Below are positions 12,495 to 26,085 of a stretch of 64,000 nucleotides of DNA, piece by piece. The notes under the pieces were generated by a model. It did not search any database. It was not told the origin of the DNA and was given only the letters and a program-made list of their open reading frames with translations. The first letter of the stretch is position 1; each line of letters starts with the position of its first letter. A program made the position numbers and the translations under genes. This DNA comes from Protonemura montana (taxonomy: Eukaryota > Arthropoda > Insecta > Plecoptera > Nemouridae): the NCBI GenBank assembly GCA_947568835.1, contig OX387605.1:7506418-7570417 (forward strand). The letters are read 5' to 3'.

Positions 12495-15400
12495 ATTTCC
12501 ACCTGCCCGTGTTGTGGTCACTGGCCAGTGGACATTGGCTTCTGTCAATAATCGACTCGTTGTGGTGTTAACGCTCGCTTTACATGTCTGCGTGACCATG
12601 CGTGTGAGATGCGTACAATGCCTGCGTACGCGTGTGCCACTCTGGCATTGACCAAACAGCTGTGACATTGCTTGTACACCTAAGTTCGCAAGAAATTTGG
12701 TGTAATCTGCTATTTGTCTTCGCTGTTCCTACAGATGATGCTTCTGGAGGCACGGAAATTCCCATTTTGGGCATTTGATGTTATTCATAACAGCAGTTAA
12801 GTGACCACCAATGTTTTTTGGTGCCCCTATATGATGTCGCCTCATCACACTTTACTCTTTAGAATGTAAAAACTAATTAGGGGCCGTTCACTTAGACTTC
12901 ATCGCCGTTGGTAGAATTCAAATATTCCAATTTTTCGTGTGCTCGTGAGTACAGCAAACCCGCATAATGTTCGGTTTCTCTGTGGTACTGAAAATAATGT
13001 TTCCTAACGGAAATAGATAACACATCTTTGTTTTAGATTGGCTCAAAAGCGCTAAAGACTTTTTTAATATGCGCGTTTATTATTGTAATTAAAATTATTA
13101 TTGCAATTAATTCGAGCCGTTGTTGTTATGTTGATGTTATGGTAATCCGTTTTGATGTAGGTACGTTGGAATTAAAATTTGGATAACATTTTGCCATCGG
13201 CGTTACTTATTAATAATTATGGATGGAATAGACGAATACAATAATTTATATTTATAAAATTTAAATTCCGATATCGCCTCCCCCCCACCCCCTCACTCTT
13301 TTGCATACGCTGAGTTGAAGCACACAATAATAAAGTGAATGGATGCGCATCAATATTCTAATTACCTACGCCATTTCCGACGGATATGCAACGAAATACT
13401 CTTGGCTAAATTGACAATAATTTCTGCTGAACGACTTGCGAATCGATTTGCCACTATTGGTAATCGATGATCCAGAGATTGAACCCACCTTATACTCTTC
13501 CCAGCGACGCGGACATCTCACCAATTTATGCAACACCTGCTTGACATCCGAGCTCGCTTCGGTTCACTTCCCGCCGTTGCCTTCCGTTCTTGGCCCGCTG
13601 CATTGCACGCCTTGCAAGCTAGATTTTGGCAACGAAAGACGTATTTAAATTCGCGAACGAAATCGATGTTCCTGTGGTAAAATCTGACAGCGTCTTCGTT
13701 CGCGTCACTTTCGCTCCATTCGCTTTTGGCGTGTAAAATAGTGCAGGGCTTGACGCTGTCTTGGCTGGACGTGATATGTCTCAGAACGTCTGGCGCAGTG
13801 GCGGCGCTAAAGGCGGTAAAATATCAAGATGGAACGGAGATATTATGTCGTTTCTTTGCTTGCTAGCTGTATGTTGCCGCCATAGGGGCGAAAATTCTTC
13901 CTCCGTGCTTAATGTTTTCTTTAAGATAAAATGAAAATTTCAATATGGTTGGTTTGTGCCTCTAGGTCAGCGCCTCGCCACTGATTTTTCTTTCTTCATA
14001 TTCCCGACCAGTTGATGAGATCTCTCCTAACTCCAAGGGTAAACAAAACGGACAGCATCTCGTTTTGACGCCATCTTTGAAAGCATCGTAAAAGACCAAA
14101 GATTCTCATTTACGATAAGCGAGCGCAGAGTCTGAGAAAGGTGCTGATAGATGCAAGTGCGCCATCAAATGGGTCGGGTTAAGATGGGAGCCGGTGGATG
14201 GAAGAGTGCATCGGGTGCATAAGAACCACATTGGAATTGAGTGTCTGTTCGCAATCAGGCTGACAGGTTTACGCGCAGCAGCGGTGCTCCCCCTGCTGCT
14301 GCCGCCAGATGTGACCTGCGCGTCTGGGTCTGGGTCCACCGAAGCGATCCCGGTCCCTCGGGGTGCCGGGGGGTGTCTGCCAGCCGGTGCAGCATTCAGC
14401 TCGAGGACCCTGGGGTGCACGTTGGAGGGTAGTGCTAGCGCGGCTGTCACGTGGACTGCCATTGGAGTGGCATGATGGTGATGGCGACTCGATCCTCTCG
14501 GGAGATCGTGTGGTCGACGTGAATGCTGCCTGGATCTGGTCATCTGGTTATTGCCGGAGTCGTGTCATGTTTTTTTCCCCGATTTTCAACTCTATAGGAC
14601 ACTTTTGGATGGCGATTTCATCTTTGCATCGCGAGTTTTGGTAGTTTCGGCGATGGTCGCAGCTGTGGCTAGAAAAAGTGATCCTTTGCATTGTGGTCTT
14701 TGTTTACGGCACAGAAAGTGCTCGTGAGCAATGCTGTAATGCATTTTCATAAGCTTTAATTGGCCTACAATTTACTGACTTAAAGTTAAACGCCCTGTGC
14801 CAAAACGTGCGATTTACCGGAAAGTTCCATTTGCTTTTCTTCCTCGCAGTTGAAACTGGCCGAAGGTCAAACCTATCCTGTCACACATTTTCCTTGATAA
14901 ACAAAGCAGCAGTAGCTTGCAATGAAAATTACGTCCGCACTCATGATGAAAGCTGTATCGCGGAAATACTAGCAAGTTTTCGCCCTATTGGCTGTTGACA
15001 TTATGTGAGATAGATAGCTCTGAGATTGAGCAATGCCAATATATAATGAGTACAGTGGCTTGTGAACTGTGATGAGTGATATCCTGCGTGGTAGCGGTAT
15101 CACTCACTGTGCCAATAACTCGTGGACGTGGACTGTACTGTCAACAGCAAGTGTCATTCGAATGGTGTCAGATCAGGTGGCTGAAATTAAAAAGGCATGT
15201 AATTGTACAATTATTTACTTGGTGATTTTGCAAGTAAGTGAAGGCCGTCTCGCGTCGATTTATTGTGTGTACATCCGATAAGTTCAATATAAAATAACCC
15301 GTGAGTAAACTTTCAATTAATCTCTCGATTAGCCGTCTAGTATCTTATTTGAAAAGTGTCTTTTATCTCGTTCTTATTTCGGTGTGCTGCCTTTACGGTT

Positions 15401-18384
15401 AAGGGTGTCCCATATTTCTCTTACTTGCAATCTTCCCTGTTGTTTGTTACCAGCGCATGGCTACGATACGAGACGGCCTTACATTTAATCAATTTGCAAA
15501 CACTCTCCTAACGATTTATCGGTATTATTTTGAAAAAAAAAAAACATCGAGGTTAATTACTAAACACACGATGCGTAAGCGCATGACGGTACATGTAGAA
15601 GTATTCCATGCGCAATTCACCCAATTACAAATATTAGGTATTTCAAAATTGTTTTGCAGAAAACCATTACCTGTCATTTCTGAAGTTTTTCACGCAACGG
15701 ATACGCGTAGAACAAACACCGCTTAAAATGAAACACTTGGACGACTAGGTTTGCGCCGCGGTCTTGATTACACTATTTGATTAGTTTGGGTAGCGTCATG
15801 TGAGAAAAAAAAACCTAGTGCGGCTAATACAGAATGCACAGGAAATATAATTATTAACCAGTCCGACGCCAAAGGCGATTGTGGTCTTCTCTGGAAATGG
15901 CAAGCGGCGACCACGTTAAAAAACGCACATCGTCGCTGTATGCTTGCCACTTGACGTTTCAAACGGGCTTTTCCGTCCTCTCTCGTCGCGTTGGCGACGG
16001 TCAGGATGGCTCATTTCGCCAGCAACCTGCAGCGTTTTCCATTCCACGGTGCAGGACTGGTGCACTTGACGCTGACAAGCGGAATGCCAATGCCATTATT
16101 GCGCGTTTGCGATAAAACTGCATTGTTGGTGATGAAAACGCAGCTAGCCATGAGCATTTTGCCCGTAAATGTACGCCGCTTTTGAATGTCGCGCAGACTT
16201 TGAAATTAAATTACTGATTTGATTCAGTGCTTATTGGCAATTACCCGGGAATTGCGCTCGCATTCTTGTTGATCAAATGCCAACAAACGAACTGTTATTA
16301 CAAGCCTAAAAGCCTCCTGAAGTCTGCACAAATACTACAATCACTTGTGGTTGACGCAGTCGTGACTGCGGGCTTGTCCGTCACCACCAATATTTCATAG
16401 CATATTGCTATTAGTATTTTGACTTTTCGACAAGCCTCTGCCAAATGATTAGCGTGACCAAGAGATTAACATTAGATTTATAGTCACTGGTTTTCTTGAA
16501 TTAATCGATTTTCCTGATTACTTTTCGCCGCCAGCAGAGTCGATGTTTGACGGGAAGGGCTGTGTTCCGCTACGGGCGACCGGGCGACATCCGTTAGTCT
16601 CATTTGCATCTGCGCCGGTTTTGCTCTCCTCTGTGCCCTCGTGTGCAGGTCCCCGGTTGCCCGGACCACGTGAGCGACCACGACTCCGATAGCCGACCGG
16701 CAGGACCGGTCGCCAGGATTACCAAATAAAGAATATTTAGTAAAAAGCTTTAGCCGGTGAACTTCCCGTCTGTGCGGCCACTTTTTTCACATCAATGAAG
16801 GCCATCGCTTTCAATTAGGATGATAATATAACTGAAATTGCGATACAAAAACCCGGTCACTTTTCGAGCGAACTGCATTCGTGGACTTGACTTCTGGGGA
16901 CGTCGTCAATTCGTAAACAATTTCACAGCACGGAGGAGTCTGTGTATTCGTTCTTTGGAGTCGACTTCTATTCATAATACGGTCTGTGTTGGGTTCAATG
17001 GTTAGCATTCCACCAAAAGAACACACTGTTGCTCCATACCCGTTGTAACTTATAGCTTCTGTGGGCGATGCCATCTTGTGGGTTCCGCTGAACCAAAGAA
17101 AAAAAGCTAATAAGGGCTCAGTCATTTGCGTTTCCAGTTAGTCAGGATGTCTCTGAGAATCTGAATATGGCGTCACTTTTCCGAGGTCTCTTGCATGTGG
17201 TCGTCACTCTCGGTGGATGCGTTGACCTCTAGGGTCCCGGCCCAGCGGGTACAGGTCGGGAATGTGACCAAGGTGTTATCAATCAGTCGTCGCAGGCCAT
17301 TCACTGATCCACGCAAAATGCCAGTACGGACACAAGCGTTCCGTTTGCGACGGTGTGTGCTTTTTTCGCTAGAATTTCCCACTGTCTGTTTTATACGACG
17401 TGTGACTTGCCTCACTCGTAACAGATTCCTTAGTGGCACAGCATCAAGGTGCTGGCGAAATGATCTAGCTGTCGAAATTTTCCCCCCTGAAAATGGAGGA
17501 AATGAACCCGCCAGTTAGTGGAGATTGAGTCGATTACGACTTCACTTCTCTTCACAATGCACATGGTAGCACAAGAATAATTGTGCCGATTCCTATTGAC
17601 AGTGCTGCTTCTTTGATTCTTTTTAAAGAGAAAATCGGGAATTATCTTTGACGACCATTGCAGTTGCACCACTATAACCTATGGCCATACATTTGAATAG
17701 GACTTACCGAGCACATCGGTTTCAAAGCATTTCAAAAATCGAGAATGCATCCACCAAATTTATATGTGGCTGTAGAGGAGATGGTACGAGGACAAGGGCT
17801 CCCAGCCCACAGCTAAATCACGTCTTCTGTGTTGTGTCCAACGTATTCTAAAGAACTTCATCTCTTCGAAAGAGCCCCCGTATTTTTGCTGCAGGCAGCT
17901 GTTGTTATTGCCAACTGCTCTGACGGTAAGTTCATTCTTCCAGAGACTGCTTCGGGACCGTCTATCCCAACAATTTGCAGGGATCTTGATGGATTACCAC
18001 AGATATTAGAGTCCACGTCAACTTAAATTTGGACTGTCATGAAACTCGAGCATTTTTAATCCCGAAACGAGCGATGTTCCATTCATAAAACGCACCCTAC
18101 ATGTTATTTCAGGATCGAATTTAGCTGTCTTCTGATATTTTCTTAGCCTAGCGAGTATACTTATGATGACTGCTCGATATTATCTCGAGGAAGCATCATT
18201 TTTCGTTAGCCTCTCCTTCAGATTGCATGGGCCTGGGCATGGCTGTCAAGTGCGGTCCTCCTGGCGGATGGACGGCTGCATTCCTTCGCTTGCTGCTGGC
18301 CCCCACACCAATGGCGACGTGTATAAAAACACACTCCTGGTTGTGGCGATATGCAACAGTCTCCGCTCGGCCATATGTCACAGT

Positions 18385-18403
18385 CTCCTCCTCCTCCTCC
18401 TCC
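18385..18403 (+). repeat. (CTC)n microsatellite
   Basis: About six tandem ctc units. Confidence 0.9.
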
Positions 18404-19937
18404 TTTTCCTTGACACTCTGGCCAGACCACTTGTTTGACCCCGCAAGGAGCGAGGGTCAAACGCAGGATGTCGTCTTCGAAGCTCATTATTTGAAAAATG
18501 TGCAGGGATTTTTTTGTGTCCCCAAGGAGTGGAACTGGAAACTTGTTTTGATTTTTGATGGGTTTTGCTGGTTAGCATTACTGTGCGTTGACGTTTGGAC
18601 TTTGTGCGTACGGTTTTGCGTTGATATCAACAACAATGCAGCTTACCATTTGCTCGACGTATTGCAAAAGTAGTCGCCAATCACTCTTTTCATAGGCTGC
18701 GAAGCCCAGTATCAATACCCCTTACCGAATGTGTTTGTACAAAACAACATTCGCGGATATTTTTGAATTCCTTGCGCCAATTGAGAAGATTGCACCAAAA
18801 ATATGCAAATCTCTGGGAATTTGGAATGTTTTGAGAGCCTGAAATGTGAATTCATTTCAGTATTTTTTAAGCTATTTTCATCGATTCTCTTTTCAGATGA
18901 AGGCGGTGGGCATAACTCTCTCCGATCAGCCACTTTTAAATTCTGCTGTGCGTTAAAAATAATACCAAACAAACAACACGATCAATTTAGGAATATTCCA
19001 AAAAATGCAAATATGCACTCATTAAAATCATGCCACGTTGACACTGTGAGGCGGACGCCGAGTAGTCAGCTCTGGCTATTTATGACCTCGGCAGAGGAAC
19101 TATCCAAGCGTGATCGAGGATGACTGCAGCCTCTTCAACGCTCCAGTTCTGTCCCATGTTCTGTCCCGACCTCCTGAACTCTCATCGGCACGCACGTCGC
19201 GCCGGGAAAACGCCACTGAATGCCCACCATTATGCGCTTGACTGTGTAAACTGTCATCCGACAACTGTTTACAAAAACGGCCCACAGCTGCGAAAGCAGC
19301 CGAGTGCTACCCCGCTTTGAAATTTCTTTATTACTCTAGAAGGCAAATTGTCTGAACCGAAAAAATAAGTTTTTGTGTGACTCGATTTACAATGGCACCT
19401 CCGGGGGGTACAAGCATGACTGGCAAATGTCCCAGTGCGAAATGAACTTTTCCATAATTTATATTTCAACTTTTTATTTTACGAAAAAAAAATTTGTCGC
19501 ACTGGAAGGGCAGGGCGTGTTGTGACGTCAGTCAGTGCGCTTATTTCATGGTTTTGGACGCATTAATTAGCTCGTTACTCATTAATATTAAACATGACAA
19601 ACTGCACAAAGCACGCTACAGCTTTGTGTTTCATGCTTTCATTTCAATTACGTATTATACAAGAATTGAATGAATCCATAACACCATAACATACACACAC
19701 AAAGGAATATTTTATAATTTTACCTTTTGATACAAAAACAGTAAAATTATACCATAGAGAACGTATAACCGGATTTTATTCTTTACATGGACTAAAATTT
19801 TACTTCCAAATGATTTCGCATTTTATTTTTTTGTGTAACGCTAGGAAACAAAAATGTATTTTCGTTACGTATCTGCAGTGCGGCATTCTTGAGTCCAGAC
19901 TGAACGTTCATCTTGTGTGTTGGGCAATGTGTTGGGC

Positions 19938-20087
19938 AAAGGGCAATGGCTGAGCTTCTGGTCCATATGAGGGATGCTGATTTGTTTGCGCTGTGTTTAA
20001 ATTTTGTCATGTGTGCAAAGCCATGGTGATACGCGAGCAGAAAGGGCAATGGCGGAGCTTCTGGTCCATTTTAGGGACGCTGATTTG
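19938..20087 (+). repeat. Local direct duplication, two ~47-bp copies
   Basis: Copy one at 19938-19984 and copy two at 20041-20087 share aaagggcaatgg, gagcttctggtccat, aggga and gctgatttg, with four or five differences. The copies are about 103 bp apart start to start, so a ~103-bp tandem duplication with a diverged remainder is likely. Confidence 0.75.
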
Positions 20088-20714
20088 CCTGAGCCTGGTT
20101 CCCAATCCAATCTGGCCACCTACACGCTGTCAAGATCGAATACCAGTTCTTCGTGGTTTATTTCGATACTGAAAACCGGCCAAGTTTTACAGACACTGAG
20201 GCCAGGGAATTATAAAAGCCCAGCGATTTTTCTCCATCATGCCAATAAACAATTTACTGGTTGTGATTCGAAAAATACGACACCCAAGTGCAATTCGCTT
20301 GAAATATTTCGTGCGATTTGCTATTATTCTGCATTTCAATGCCCGAGCGTGTGCTATTCATTGCTAGTGGCCTACATAAACAGGGAATGTGAAGTAACGA
20401 CATGTCTACGATTGCAAGAGTTGTGGGCGCAAAAGATTTTATCAAAAGACAAGACTGCATGTACCAATACATGTGCCGCCTACAATCCCTCTTTCCTGCC
20501 AACCCCTTGTCTTGCACCAAGCTGGCGACAGCCCCCCCGGGTTACTAGTTTCTCTACGGATACCGACCCAAAAACCTTCCAACCCCAAATTAGCATCGGG
20601 CCTCCGGCAATCCCCTCCACGCTTTCACCTGACTGGCCCGCAATTTTCAAAACGTTTCGCGCACTTGTTTCGCTCCGCTCAGCTGGAGGTCGTGCCGCCC
20701 TATGTGGATATTGA
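20049..20714 (+). CDS. Uncharacterised open reading frame, doubtful
   Basis: The first ATG at 20049 opens a frame of 221 codons, the longest in the 36-kb left part. It starts MAELLVHFRDADLPEPG, is Ser/Thr/Pro/Cys-rich, and has no domain, signal peptide or membrane segment that I recognise. No splice partner is evident. It begins inside the second copy of a local duplication. A frame this long can arise by chance in a window of this size, so it is more likely noise than a gene. Confidence 0.1.
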   Translation: MAELLVHFRDADLPEPGSQSNLATYTLSRSNTSSSWFISILKTGQVLQTLRPGNYKSPAIFLHHANKQFTGCDSKNTTPKCNSLEIFRAICYYSAFQCPSVCYSLLVAYINRECEVTTCLRLQELWAQKILSKDKTACTNTCAAYNPSFLPTPCLAPSWRQPPRVTSFSTDTDPKTFQPQISIGPPAIPSTLSPDWPAIFKTFRALVSLRSAGGRAALCGY

Positions 20715-21744
20715 AAAGTGCAAACCATTTCTTTTCTTTGGCGTTCCAAAGCGCTACATGCCAAAGAAAAGAATTAATATTTCATTTTCTACAAGGGCAT
20801 GTGTTTCAAACTTGGCAAAGAAACTTGGTGGAGCTCTCCGGCTAACCGAACCAATTTGGGAACATAGCTGAGTTTTTACCGATGAAGATCTTCAGTTTAC
20901 GAATACAAAAAAAATCCTATTATCATGTGAAAATGCTGTCTAGTTGTGTTTTTTGTTCTCCTCGTGAGCAACGATCCAGTATACCAAAGCTAAACAGAGC
21001 TCTCTGAGAAAACCAATATAACAAATACCTGTACCAGTTTTTACCGATGATACCCTTCACCTAGATGCATGTAAAAACTTCCGATCACCAGCCAACGAAT
21101 GTTGTGCTATGTGGTATGACCACGCAAAGGCACCCATTATCATTACGCCGCATGTTTTTGATACAAGGCCAGAGTCCACCTACCCCGTTAACGAAGTTAG
21201 AACAGAGAGCGAAAACTATTGTTTATATGCTTCTCGCCCCCATAACCCCACGCCCCACCCCCCCTTCGTATCTTTAATACTGATTCATCTCCTTTAACTG
21301 GATCCAAATCCCGAGTTAATAGCCCTCAGTGTAGCAGTGCCCCTTGAAAATCGAGCATCCCCCATGGCAACTGAACATTTCCTCGCTCCTACACAACACC
21401 GACTCCCCGCTTTCCCGCCCTCGCTGTATCAACTTAACTTCCTTATTAATTCTTAGCGATCCGCGCTTGTCTGCTTTGCAGTCGTTTGCCATGGACCCCT
21501 ACGTGCGTACACGCATCCCGTACGCGGCGATAAAACGCACGGCGCCCTGCGCGTATTTATTTTTATTATTTGCCGGTCGTCGGGGAGCGTAAATTCAAAG
21601 CAAACACTCGTGGACCCGCGGTGGGGCTTGGAATTGTGCACGCTCGTTTTGAAAACGGAGCCGGGTGCAAGGATCGGTGTTGCCTTGCACTTTGGCTGGT
21701 CGCTGCTGGGTCTAGTGCATTGCAAATACCGATTCCCATTCTAT

Positions 21745-21890
21745 TATTATGAACACTACGACCGTCTCAAAAATTGATGAAAGAATAATATATTAAAAAT
21801 ATATATATGTGCACACATAAAAAAAATACATATATATACCCCGCGCATTGCAAGCGTTTGCAATTGTAATAATATTTCAAATAAATAAAA
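21745..21890. mobile_element. Hairpin-armed SINE/foldback copy 1
   Basis: The left arm gaacactacgaccgtctcaa, continuing aaattgatg, begins at about 21750. The tail ataccccgcgcattgcaagc, continuing gtttgcaatt, lies at about 21836-21865. Between them is AT-rich sequence with tatatatg repeats instead of a tRNA-like core. The right arm before the tail is not clear, so this copy is diverged or rearranged. Arm and tail match copies 2 and 3. Confidence 0.6.
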
Positions 21891-22023
21891 CGCATCCAAC
21901 GTCAAATTGGAGTTACTCGAGATAGAATGGTTGTGAGGTGGTATAGCGTCACTAGAATCAGAGTGACTGTGAGTACTCACAGTCTCTTGGTTCTACTCCT
22001 TGGAGATCCGTCATTCTCATAAA

Positions 22024-22204
22024 ATACACTAAAGTCGTCTCAAAAAGCATGTGTCCAAGTAGCTCAATGGGTTAGAGCAACACCCGCGATTGGTGGAGAT
22101 TGGGGTTCGAGTCCCCGTTTGGGCATCAATTTTTGAGACGTTAGTGCTGTTCATAGTAATAAAATACCCATTTCAAGCGTTTGCAATTAAAATAAGTTTT
22201 CAAA
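22024..22204 (+). mobile_element. Hairpin-armed tRNA-derived SINE copy 2
   Basis: The order is left arm (22027-22049), tRNA-like core (22052-22125), right arm (22123-22148, gcatcaatttttgagacg...tagtgctg), then the family tail with aagcgtttgcaatt. The two arms are inverted copies. Polymerase III A and B boxes are present in the core. The tail matches copies 1 and 3. Confidence 0.65.
22052..22125 (+). tRNA. tRNA-like SINE head (probable tRNA pseudogene)
   Basis: The A box TAGCTCAATGG and B box GGTTCGAGTCC are intact. The acceptor ends TGTCCAA and TTGGGCA pair with one wobble, and the D stem GCTC/GAGC and T stem TGGGG/CCCCG form. The anticodon arm CACC/GGTG encloses CGCGATT, which lacks T33, and extra bases sit beside the D and T stems. 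A working tRNA is therefore unlikely; it reads as the tRNA-derived head of a SINE. Confidence 0.55.
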
Positions 22205-23310
22205 CCGATTCCCATTGGCTCAATTCGCTAGCCGGCAAAGCGTTGGCCTTCTCTTGAGGTATCTAATTACTTTCTGGCTGGATTGGACTAGTGTTCGGAT
22301 TGACTTGGCGTCGATTAATCGATAGCTGATAGGTCCATGTCAAGTTGAACGTATTTTCGCAGAAGAAAGCCAGGGTAGAACACCTCTATTGATTGTTCTA
22401 AGCTAGGAGGGGCCCAAAGATACGGGCTGGCACTATAAAAAAAGAAGAAACCTATAACTTTGTTTAGAGCCAGGTTTAAACTTGAAAGAAATGCCAAGTT
22501 TTCAGGCGGCGGCATCGAGCTGACTACGCCAAGGGATTGATTGAAATTCAGGACGCGCGATTGGTTGTCGTCATGGTGATAATTGAATCCAGGCGAATCT
22601 GATTCAGTGATTGTCACCCGCGGAGATTGCTGGCAGCCCGTGTTCTTGTTTCAGACATGTGGCACTCCTGCAGCCGAAGAATAGGGACCAAGGATAGGGC
22701 ATGTGCTTGTTAACGACTCAATTAACGATATTCCCTTAATGCGCCCGTAGAAAAGAACTAAAACCAGGCAATTTTATCGCCGGACGCAGCTTTATTTGAA
22801 ACAAAACTCAACCATAAAGAGTGCAATAACGAAAAAACACGCCTTTGTGTTCACGAAATTTTAGAGGTCCACATGAATTATCAATATAATGTCCGTGTCT
22901 AATATTTCCGGCCGATTATTAATCCGAATCGCACGTCTGAAGCGTCTGAAAATTAAAATAGTGCAATCAGAGGTGCAATCAGCAATCACAAACCACGGCC
23001 GTGGTCGCGTCATGTAATTGCATCCTGAAAGACCCATCGGACGCGCGTTGCCGTTCCTAGAAAGAAGCCGGCGGACTGGAGGATGAGGATAAACCAATAA
23101 AATGGTGAAGTGATCAGTAATCCACAAAGAAACCTTTCGAGCGAGCGTTCTACAAGAGCTGGCTGTGCTTGTCCATAAACCCGTGGTTTTAGTGAACGAC
23201 TTTGCGGTCAGCATCGCTGGAGCCGGCCATCCTTGGGAGGTGGGCGGCAATCGCAGAGATTCCACGACCTCTACGTCTTCCTCTCCGACCGACCGTCTTC
23301 GGCCCGTCCT

Positions 23311-23348
23311 ACGACCATCCCCGATCATCCCCGATCATCACCGATCAG
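23311..23348 (+). repeat. 10-bp tandem repeat (ccgatcatcc)
   Basis: Roughly three and a half units with one or two changes each. Confidence 0.8.
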
Positions 23349-25777
23349 CAGCCTGCTCGTGAACGTCTCACCATTTTGAGAAGCATGCGAATTTTTTAAT
23401 TCTCTGACAAATAATCGGCTTACTGAGAAAGTTGCAACAAATATTGCTTACAAAATTTTGACAACCTTTTAACCAACAATTTAATAAAATACTTGTTCTC
23501 TGCCCCCTGTTTCACAGCTGACTCGTGCAAAAGTTGTCACATTTTGCTTGTACCCGTCTATTCCAGTGAGGTTTCACAGTGATGATGCCTGCTTCGTCCT
23601 CACCGCAACAACACATCAAATATCTACTTCTTGCTTTCCGCTCTGTTCGTAACCTATGAAAAATATATTAAGACTTGAGAGGTTGGTCCTCATAAGCCTC
23701 GTGCCTCGAAGCTCTCGCCCCTGGCCTTTAATTCCCTGAATGCTGGGGATATTCTGGGGCCGAACGTCATCCGATTCCCAACGTCGAGCGAGGGTCCCGA
23801 CGCTGGAGCGCAAGCCAATCTTCCTCGAAATGTGTTCTCGCCGCCCAAGTTGACACTGCTCTCGAAAACCCACCGCGATAGTTGACTCAGTAGTCAGCAC
23901 GACGCTTACAATCGACACAGCGTCGTCGCAACTACCAGTCCCACCATACGACGCCTCTCAAAAACCTTAAAAACACAGCAAAAAGGAGAGTGTGGCCGCA
24001 ATGTACTCGAGTATTACCCGTGTATACGGGGCCGCCTGCACATAGCAAGTATTGATCGCTGAGGGTAGGGTTTCTTTGGCCCCAACCCGTCTTGCCGCGC
24101 GGGGTGGTGGGCTCCAGCAGACGGGAAGAGAGCTGCTCTAAGGGGTTTATGGTCAGGGAAAGTACTTTGGGGGGTAGGAACCTCAGTGGGGCGGGCAGGG
24201 GCACCAGTGCGCTACTACACGAGGGAGGGGCGGCAACGACGGCGGGAGCGGCGGCCAAATTAATGTAATTTTGGGGGCGCGGTCGTGCCGAGCGCGGCTT
24301 TCTAGCAAAGAAGACACCGTCGAGAGAAGATTCCTTGTATCGTTTGAGACTTTTCAACTCGCATGCTTTGATGTACCAATGGCGGCGGCGAATGCTGGAT
24401 TGAAAGGAACCTGTATCCTCGATTTCTTCCATAAGACAATATGTGAGATTCCTTTTTAAACATGGGTATGTGCCCATAAGAGTTGACGATGACCTACGGT
24501 GTTTAGTTAGCATGTAGTTTTGGTACACAGTTTCTTGCTTCGTGGTCTTTGATGATCAGTCCTGATCTCGACTCGTGCTGAGTGCACGCAGTGTTTTTTA
24601 AATTTTAAATCACGTGCATGTTTATTTTCCCGGCGCTCTGATCATTGATCCTTACCTTTCCCATTAAATTTTCGAGCACGCGATCTCTGTAATGCAATTC
24701 GGTGTAATTAGTCTATTTAAATTCGGTTTATTTACGAACGTCACATCGCTCGTTGTAAGATACGCTACTTTGATCGTGTTCGATTCGGCCATCATCACGT
24801 GCGCTCCGCAGCGCACGGAGCGTTGTGTCCAGATCTCGTTTCTCTGCGTAGGTACTTGGCCGGTGATGCCTTGAAAGAACCGGGCTATCTGCAATATTGT
24901 TATACATAATATTACCTCCGTCTATGTACAATGTACATGCAAGGCATTATTATTATTACCTACGTAATACCCCGGCATAATGATTTCCGGGCTCATAAAC
25001 TTCAACAGCTATTTAAATTTGTGTTTAACATATAAATCTAGCCAATTAACCAAACTATTTATACGTGATGGCGATTAAATTATTTAGTAGATATGGTGCA
25101 CAGATCTGTGAAACTGTATTGTAAGCGAGCAACAATGTGTGTATGGGAAGTAAGAGTCTGCTTGGGTACTGTACGAAGCATAGCGGACTTCTCACATGGC
25201 GTCATCACGGTAAACAATTAGGCAGCCCTCGGTTGGCGGATGGGAGCGATATGGATACGAGATGATGGTCCATCCTGCTCGCGGCTTGCTCCCATTTCCT
25301 CGACCCCTCCCCCCTCTCCCCCCACGGGCTAATCGAACTAAACGGGGGTCAAACGCGTCCGTTCATTACGATAGAAATCGTGGGGCAGAATGTGTCGTGA
25401 GCATTGCCAATTTCCACGGGCGTCGGCGGAGTACACAGGAATACTTGCCAAGCGGTCACTTTGGATGGAGAAAAATGACAGACACCCCTTGGATTTCTGC
25501 CGTAACTTCTCTCTTCCGTCTTCACAACAAACATTCTCGCAATTCTCAATTTTTAGAGTCATTCAGCGATGGTGCACATTTTCGTGCAATTTCGAGATTT
25601 GGTAACGATTCTCAAGTTTTCCCAGAAACGCGGAATGACACACGTGCAGAAAACAGCAAAATAAAAGAGTGGATAGTTGTTTCGAGAAACCGTTCTTTTA
25701 TTTAAGACATATCTGGGCGTTTTGACCCATTAATGTAAGAAAACACACTCTCAGTGCATAATAAATGTTTTCCGCAA

Positions 25778-25819
25778 CGCTTCTTGTGTACCGCTTCTCG
25801 TGTACCGCTTCTCGTCTAG
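25778..25819 (+). repeat. 14-bp tandem repeat (cgcttctcgtgtac) x3
   Basis: Three adjacent units at 25778, 25792 and 25806. The first has one change and the third diverges at its end. Confidence 0.9.
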
Positions 25820-26065
25820 AGGAGTACCGAGGCACCATGGTGCCAAGCGGGCAGCGTCAGTGAGCGTCGCAGTCACCCGCGTTGCAGCATCCAGCACTAG
25901 TCCGGGGGTGCATCTCGTATGCTCCCCGCGAGAGTACGATGGATTAGTTGGAGGCAAAGCACTGGATCATTCATAAGTCCCCGTGACGTCATATCCAGAT
26001 CAATACGCGCAGGGCGCGGGCGCCACGATCTCGACCGAGGGTGGGCAGTGGGGGTGAGGATACGA

Positions 26066-26085
26066 GGGGGGGGGGGGGGGGGGGG
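26066..26085 (+). repeat. G20 homopolymer
   Basis: Twenty uninterrupted G, able in principle to form G-quadruplex structures. Confidence 0.9.

Larger units (their letters stand above)
9451..19930. other. Non-coding stretch, no gene recognised
   Basis: Open frames up to about 156 codons occur on both strands, but none resembles a known family and none links to others through good splice sites. A C13 run (12482-12494) and a CTC repeat (18385-18403) are the only clear repeats seen. Confidence 0.55.

Noticed and set aside
23932-24513. Minus-strand frame of about 190 codons
   Set aside because: It crosses a GC-rich, Pro/Ala/Arg-coding stretch where stops are rare; composition explains the length.
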